Assembly: GCA_964622275.1 (NCBI GenBank)
Contig: CAZUMX010000003.1
Span: forward strand, 1 to 51,638
Reading direction: 5' to 3'
From: CAYPEZ01 sp964622275
Lineage (GTDB): Bacteria; Patescibacteriota; Minisyncoccia; Phycocordibacterales; UBA6899
DNA length: 51,638 bases
Notes under the pieces: generated by a model
Database searches by the model: none
The model's input: only the letters and a program-made list of their open reading frames with translations
Told to the model about the DNA's origin: nothing
Program-made: the position numbers and the translations under genes
Shown here: piece by piece, positions 48,451 to 51,638 of the stretch
Numbering within the stretch: the stretch's first letter is position 1
Layout of the letters: every line of letters begins with the position of its first letter

Positions 48451-48732
48451 TCAGAATTGTGCAAGGAGATGGCGCGATTGGGGAAGGGGATCGGCAACGA
48501 GAACCGCTTCACTGTGCTTCAGGCCCTTATGAAGGGTCCGCACACCGTGGGTGAGGTCGCGAAGCTCGTGAAGCTCCCGCAGCCGGCTGTCTCTCAGCAC
48601 CTCAAGATTCTGAAAGAGGCGGAACTCGTCGTGAGTACGCGCATGGGGCAAGAGGTCATCTATAGCGTGAACGTCGGCTATATGGCCGAGCTCCTCAAGA
48701 AGCTCTCGGTAGGTCTGCCTCCCAAGAAGTAG
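48448..48732 (+). CDS. ArsR-family winged-helix transcription regulator
   Basis: 94 residues, a single winged-helix domain. The helix-turn-helix is clear (HTVGEVAKLVKLPQPAVSQHLKILKEAELV), followed by the wing (VSTRMGQEVIYSVN). This is the standard ArsR/SmtB core. The CVCDLC-type metal site is absent; only one cysteine near the N-terminus (SELCKEM) is present, so the signal is probably not the classic metal site. It precedes the LUD-domain gene by 70 bases on the same strand and may regulate it. Third positions are G+C-rich, like the LUD gene. Confidence 0.87.
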   Translation: MSELCKEMARLGKGIGNENRFTVLQALMKGPHTVGEVAKLVKLPQPAVSQHLKILKEAELVVSTRMGQEVIYSVNVGYMAELLKKLSVGLPPKK

Positions 48733-48802
48733 CACGTTTATCGGATAGATGGCCCGTCATCGAGCCAAGCAGTTTTCTTAATACCTAAATCACAAAAATC
48801 AT

Positions 48803-49420
48803 ATGTCATACGACACACTCGCATCCAAAGATACTGTTGCAACAACAGTAAAGAATCTCTCTGATCGCGGATTTCTCCCTGAGGTCATTGCCAATGGCGC
48901 TGACGCACTAGCTCGCATCAAAGCCCTTATTCCAGCAGGTGCTTCGGTCATGAACGGTTCCTCCACCACACTCTCTCAGATCGGCTTCGTTGATGTCTTG
49001 AAGCAGGGAGGTCACGGCTGGAATAACCTCCACGACGCCATCCTCGCCGAGAAGGATCCCGCCAAGCAGGCCGAGCTCCGTAAGCACTCTGTTGTCTCCG
49101 ACGTCTACTTGGGAAGCGCACATGCCATCGCCAAGACCGGTGAGATCGTCATCGCCTCTGCATCTGGAAGCCAGCTTCCGCACGTCGTCTTCACCTCGCA
49201 GACCGTCATCCTCGTCGTGAGCACACAGAAGATCACTGACTCCCTCGCATCAGCACAGGAAAGACTCGAGCAGCACGTCATCCCGCTTGAAGACGCACGC
49301 ATGAAGAGCGTCAACATGGGAGGCACCGTCCTCGCCAAGGAGTTCATTTGGAAAGTCGAGCCTGCATTCACCGGCCGCAAAATCCACATCCTCCTTGTCG
49401 AAGAAAAGCTCGGATTCTAA
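48803..49420 (+). CDS. LUD-domain protein (LutC-like)
   Basis: 205 residues. LUD proteins (DUF162, lactate-utilisation LutB/LutC relatives) have an ISOCOT fold like that of sugar-isomerase or CoA-transferase domains. The pattern fits: ALIPAGASVMNGSSTTLSQIGF (glycine-rich loop), VSDVYLGSAHAIAKTGEIVIASASGSQL and VFTSQTVILVVSTQKI, which matches the T-G-E/AxxxGTxG-like region, ending HILLVEEKLGF. It lacks the iron-sulfur part of LutB. No lactate genes are nearby, so the physiological reaction is uncertain. C/G-rich third positions; follows an ArsR-type gene. Confidence 0.85.
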   Translation: MSYDTLASKDTVATTVKNLSDRGFLPEVIANGADALARIKALIPAGASVMNGSSTTLSQIGFVDVLKQGGHGWNNLHDAILAEKDPAKQAELRKHSVVSDVYLGSAHAIAKTGEIVIASASGSQLPHVVFTSQTVILVVSTQKITDSLASAQERLEQHVIPLEDARMKSVNMGGTVLAKEFIWKVEPAFTGRKIHILLVEEKLGF

Positions 49421-49445
49421 GTGCAATAGTGAGTACATCGCTTAT

Positions 49446-49480
49446 AAAACAAAGCCTGGCCACCGATCAGGTTTTGTTTT
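49446..49480 (+). terminator. Intrinsic terminator after LUD gene
   Basis: A 13-bp stem with one G-T pair (49446-49458 with 49468-49480); the right arm is itself T-rich. It lies 25 bases after the LUD stop. Confidence 0.75.
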
Positions 49481-49482
49481 AC

Positions 49483-49528
49483 TCTGTTCTTATTCTCTAA
49501 TTCTGCAGAATTAGAGAATAAGAACAGA
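49483..49528. promoter_or_regulatory. 46-bp perfect palindrome upstream of regulator
   Basis: The 23 bases 49483-49505 are the exact reverse complement of 49506-49528, with the centre at CTGCAG. It starts two bases after the LUD terminator and ends 18 bases before the ATG of a winged-helix gene, just upstream of its TACGAT hexamer (49535-49540). It has no T-tail on either strand, so it is probably an operator or cruciform rather than a terminator. Confidence 0.8.
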
Positions 49529-49546
49529 ATGTGATACGATGCGCCC

Positions 49547-49831
49547 ATGAAAGAAGGTAGAAGAAAACAGCCAAAAGAGCTTGAACGAATTTTGAAGGGG
49601 GCAGCGAACCATCGAAGAATCGAAGTTTTAAGAATGTTAGAAAGACACCCCGAACGTTCATTGACAGAAATTTGTGACGAACTAAAGATGAATTTTAAAA
49701 CCGGATCTGAACATATCCGCAAGCTCACCATTGCTGGACTGATCCTCAAGCGTCGTGAATGGGCGACCATCCGTCACGCACTCTCTCCACGCGGGAAGGC
49801 GGTGCTCAAATTTTTGAGTACAATGGAATAA
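49547..49831 (+). CDS. Winged-helix transcription regulator
   Basis: 94 residues. A basic N-terminal tail (KEGRRKQPKELER) precedes a winged-helix domain: NHRRIEVLRMLERHPERSLTEICDELKMNFKTGSEHIRKLTIAGLI, the ArsR/MarR-like helix-turn-helix, then a wing with KRREWATIRHALSP. No metal-binding cysteines or ligand domain. TACGAT (49535-49540) ends 6 bases before the ATG. The EVE gene starts four bases after the stop, so the two form an operon that this regulator may control through the palindrome. Confidence 0.82.
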   Translation: MKEGRRKQPKELERILKGAANHRRIEVLRMLERHPERSLTEICDELKMNFKTGSEHIRKLTIAGLILKRREWATIRHALSPRGKAVLKFLSTME

Positions 49832-49835
49832 TGAT

Positions 49836-50294
49836 ATGAAGTATTGGCTGATGAAATCCGAAGGGGCGTGTTATTCCATTGACGACCTCAAAAAAGATAA
49901 AAAAACAGCATGGACTGGCGTGCGCAATTATATGGCACGGAATTTTATGACACGGGATATGGAGGTAGGGGACTTCGTCCTGTTTTATCACTCAAGCTCA
50001 GAGCCCACAGGCGTGTTTGGTATTGCAAAGGTGGTCGGGAAGGCGCATTCTGACGAAACGCAATTTGACAAAAAAGATGAACACTATGATCCGAAGGCGA
50101 CAAAGGAAAAACCTATTTGGCAGTGTGTCGATGTCGCATTTATAAAAAAGTTTACTGCTCCCGTCACCCTTATGCAGATGAAACTCGATCCAGAGCTCAC
50201 GGGGATGCTCGTACTCCAAAAGGGCTCAAGGCTCTCCATTCAGCCAGTTTCTGAAAAACATTTTTTACACATTCGTTCCCTTGGGGAAAAATAA
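49836..50294 (+). CDS. EVE-domain protein
   Basis: 152 residues, a complete EVE domain like thymocyte nuclear protein 1. Family landmarks: KYWLMKSEGACYSIDDLKKD at the N-terminus, WTGVRNYMARNFMTRDMEVGDFVLFYHSSSEP, then GVFGIAKVVGKAHSDETQFD and PIWQCVDVAFIKKF; the C-terminus has MLVLQKGSRLSIQPVSEKHF. EVE folds are related to YTH/PUA and recognise modified bases in DNA or RNA. The aromatic cage cannot be confirmed by eye, but W/Y residues are at the usual places. Follows a winged-helix regulator by four bases and is convergent with the diguanylate cyclase. Confidence 0.92.
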   Translation: MKYWLMKSEGACYSIDDLKKDKKTAWTGVRNYMARNFMTRDMEVGDFVLFYHSSSEPTGVFGIAKVVGKAHSDETQFDKKDEHYDPKATKEKPIWQCVDVAFIKKFTAPVTLMQMKLDPELTGMLVLQKGSRLSIQPVSEKHFLHIRSLGEK

Positions 50295-50297
50295 AAT

Positions 50298-50319
50298 CAG
50301 CCGACCAAGGGGTCGGCTG
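50298..50319. terminator. Intrinsic terminator between EVE and GGDEF genes
   Basis: A 9-bp perfect stem (50298-50306 with 50311-50319). The T-rich tail is on the minus strand, for the diguanylate cyclase; it may also stop the EVE transcript. Confidence 0.82.
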
Positions 50320-50324
50320 TGTAT

Positions 50325-50930
50325 TCATGCACGGCGTGATTTCTTCTCTCTCAGCATGCGCATGTCTGCTGCTTGAATGAGTCCCTCCGGAGTTGAAAAG
50401 TTTTCAGAAGAACTAGCGCACCCAATTGACACCTGGATATCGATAGTATTTTTACACTGTTCGGAAAAGTGAAGTGTATGTAATCCTCCTTTAATTTTTT
50501 CAGCAAGCTGTGTGCTATGCGATGCGTCAGTGTCGACGGCGATAATGACAAACTCGTCACCCCCGAATCTTCCGACCATGTCGCTCTGGCGTATCATGGC
50601 TCGCAGGTGGTCGGCAAACTTTCGAAGCAGGGCATCTCCGATGAGGTGCCCGTACGTATCGTTGACCGGTTTGAAATTATTGATGTCTAAAAACAATACA
50701 CTGAACTCCAGACCAAGCGGAGGGACTACGTTTTGTCCGCGCCGCCATCTGGCAAAGAGTCGACGAATTTCGTCTGTGATCAGGAGTTTCGACGCAACTC
50801 CTGTCAGTGGGTCGATCCCGTGTTCTTCACGGACAAGTTTTCGCAGCTCTTCGTTTTCTCTTTTGAGTGCGGTGTTTTCGGTACGCAGCCTAAACAGCGC
50901 AAGTTCCCCAGGTCGCAATTTTCTCGTCAC
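50325..50930 (-). CDS. Diguanylate cyclase (GGDEF domain)
   Basis: 201 residues, a cytoplasmic protein with only a short coiled coil (LRTENTALKRENEELRKLVREE) before the GGDEF domain. The domain start DPLTGVASK, metal aspartate in LFLDINNFKPVNDTYGH and the active motif GRFGGDEFVII are intact, so it should make c-di-GMP from two GTP. The inhibitory site RQSD lies five residues before GGDEF, as needed for product feedback. No sensory or receiver domain is present. c-di-GMP genes are uncommon in reduced genomes of this kind, and no EAL or PilZ gene is in the window. Confidence 0.93.
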   Translation of the reverse strand: MTRKLRPGELALFRLRTENTALKRENEELRKLVREEHGIDPLTGVASKLLITDEIRRLFARWRRGQNVVPPLGLEFSVLFLDINNFKPVNDTYGHLIGDALLRKFADHLRAMIRQSDMVGRFGGDEFVIIAVDTDASHSTQLAEKIKGGLHTLHFSEQCKNTIDIQVSIGCASSSENFSTPEGLIQAADMRMLREKKSRRA

Positions 50931-51067
50931 AGAGGCTCCTTGTCATCCATCAGCGGTCTATAAATGTACAAACAAATGATTCCACATGAGTAATAACATG
51001 AGTGAACACATTCGTCAAAAAAAGATTTTCTCGTGATACAATGCAATTCTCTTGGGTCTACATATCT

Positions 51068-51517
51068 ATGATGTTCTTTTTTTCGAAAGTATTTCGTTCT
51101 AAAAAAGTGCGTGGCCTCCGTGGAGACCCACGGACATATGTACGGCTGAAGCCGCACACACGTGCTCTTGTTCACTCTCGTATCCGTGAGCTTAATTCAG
51201 TTTACAACGTAGCATATGGACGTATTGCTATTCGAAATGCCCGTTCGCGGTGGGGGAGCTGCTCTTCAAAGGGGAACCTTAATTTCCACTATAGACTTGT
51301 AGAGATCCCCTTGGCACTAGCAGACTATGTCATTGCGCACGAGTTATGTCACCTCAAGGAGTTTAATCATGGTCCCCAGTTTTGGGCGCTCGTTTCGAAG
51401 ACTATTCCAGACTGGAAAGAGCGAAAAAGAGCAATACAATCATTATCTCGGCAGATCCAAGAAGAGAGAATTCGTGGGTATGTCCGTACAGTCCGCACAC
51501 GCTTGGGATTGAGATAG
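51068..51517 (+). CDS. YgjP-like (DUF45) zinc metallopeptidase-type protein
   Basis: 149 residues from ATG 51068 (51041 and 51071 are alternatives). The conserved region is RWGSCSSKGNLNFHYRLVE, then IAHELCHLKEFNHGPQFWALV, which has the HExxH zinc motif and a third histidine as in SprT and YgjP. YgjP-like proteins are linked to DNA damage or phosphatase/UMP functions but without firm biochemistry. TACAAT (51037-51042) could be the -10 element, giving a leader of about 18 bases. The central part is arginine-rich and the C-terminus basic. Confidence 0.85.
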   Translation: MMFFFSKVFRSKKVRGLRGDPRTYVRLKPHTRALVHSRIRELNSVYNVAYGRIAIRNARSRWGSCSSKGNLNFHYRLVEIPLALADYVIAHELCHLKEFNHGPQFWALVSKTIPDWKERKRAIQSLSRQIQEERIRGYVRTVRTRLGLR

Positions 51518-51617
51518 ACCCCATTTATCCATTTTTCAAGTTTTTTGCTCAAAGGGACACATCCATATGTGAATTGCAAGGTGTTCTCTTTTCCAAAATC
51601 CTGATACCATAAAAGAC

Positions 51618-51638
51618 ATGGAAGGATTTCAAGAACAG
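51618..51638 (+). CDS. Start of next gene, cut by window edge
   Basis: ATG at 51618 followed by six open codons (MEGFQEQ) up to the end of the window. TACCAT at 51605-51610 ends 7 bases before the ATG, the same arrangement as many starts here. Too short to identify. Confidence 0.45.

Overview
The window looks like an almost contiguous stretch of chromosome from a candidate-phyla-radiation bacterium (Patescibacteria, most likely a Parcubacteria-type lineage). The reasons are the very compact layout, shortened versions of familiar enzymes (about 420-residue ProRS, 419-residue Pgi, 213-residue clamp-loader subunit), the mixture of core division, wall and translation genes with many orphan small proteins, one tRNA, a divergent PriA, and a type IV pilin. 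The lineage is inferred from gene content only; there is no rRNA in the window.

Layout. 1-6130: a possible CRISPR repeat end at the very edge, a type IV prepilin, a DUF805 membrane protein, an M23 peptidase, a SET-domain protein, pyruvate kinase, a cupin, an MFS exporter and a YdeI-like protein. 6131-6900: tRNA-Asn, a tRNA-Asn-derived inverted-repeat element between two minus-strand terminators, and a 56-residue basic protein. 6961-13314: HPF, a cyclophilin, the minus-strand priA-def-fmt operon with an orphan at its end, and murA. 13324-25883: a large membrane protein and mreB1, a secreted orphan, clamp-loader subunit, frr, rseP, an orphan, proS, then mreB2-mreC-mreD-mrdA. 26000-35200: a mini transcription unit, trxB, an orphan, and a long minus-strand run (GT2, thioredoxin-like, lepB, hisS, rpsU, ybeY, ftsA, ftsZ). 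35450-44510: lytic transglycosylase, CcdA-like protein, secreted protein, then a five-gene alpha-glucan cluster. 44596-51638: orphan genes, tgt, small membrane proteins, two winged-helix regulators, a LUD protein, an EVE protein, a diguanylate cyclase and a YgjP-like metallopeptidase.

How the genes work together. Wall growth and division are covered by MurA, two MreBs, MreC, an MreD-like protein, PBP2, a lytic transglycosylase, an M23 endopeptidase, FtsA and FtsZ. The glucan cluster (glycogen-synthase-like transferase, GH57, GH15, Pgi, ROK glucokinase) would store and mobilise glucose polymer into glycolysis, and pyruvate kinase lies elsewhere in the window. A thiol-redox set (TrxB, CcdA-like protein, an anchored CxxC protein, cysteine-containing surface proteins) suggests disulfide management outside the membrane.

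Main points for a second look: (1) many conserved genes have a -10 hexamer 6-10 bases before the start codon and no Shine-Dalgarno sequence, so they are probably leaderless, whereas orphan genes usually have a Shine-Dalgarno sequence and their own terminator; (2) the PriA homologue has lost the Walker A, Walker B and motif VI residues but keeps its zinc cysteines; (3) a 46-bp perfect palindrome stands before a winged-helix/EVE operon; (4) a complete promoter-SD-ORF-terminator unit encodes only 36 residues beginning MCGLVGF; (5) the tRNA-Asn-derived structured element.
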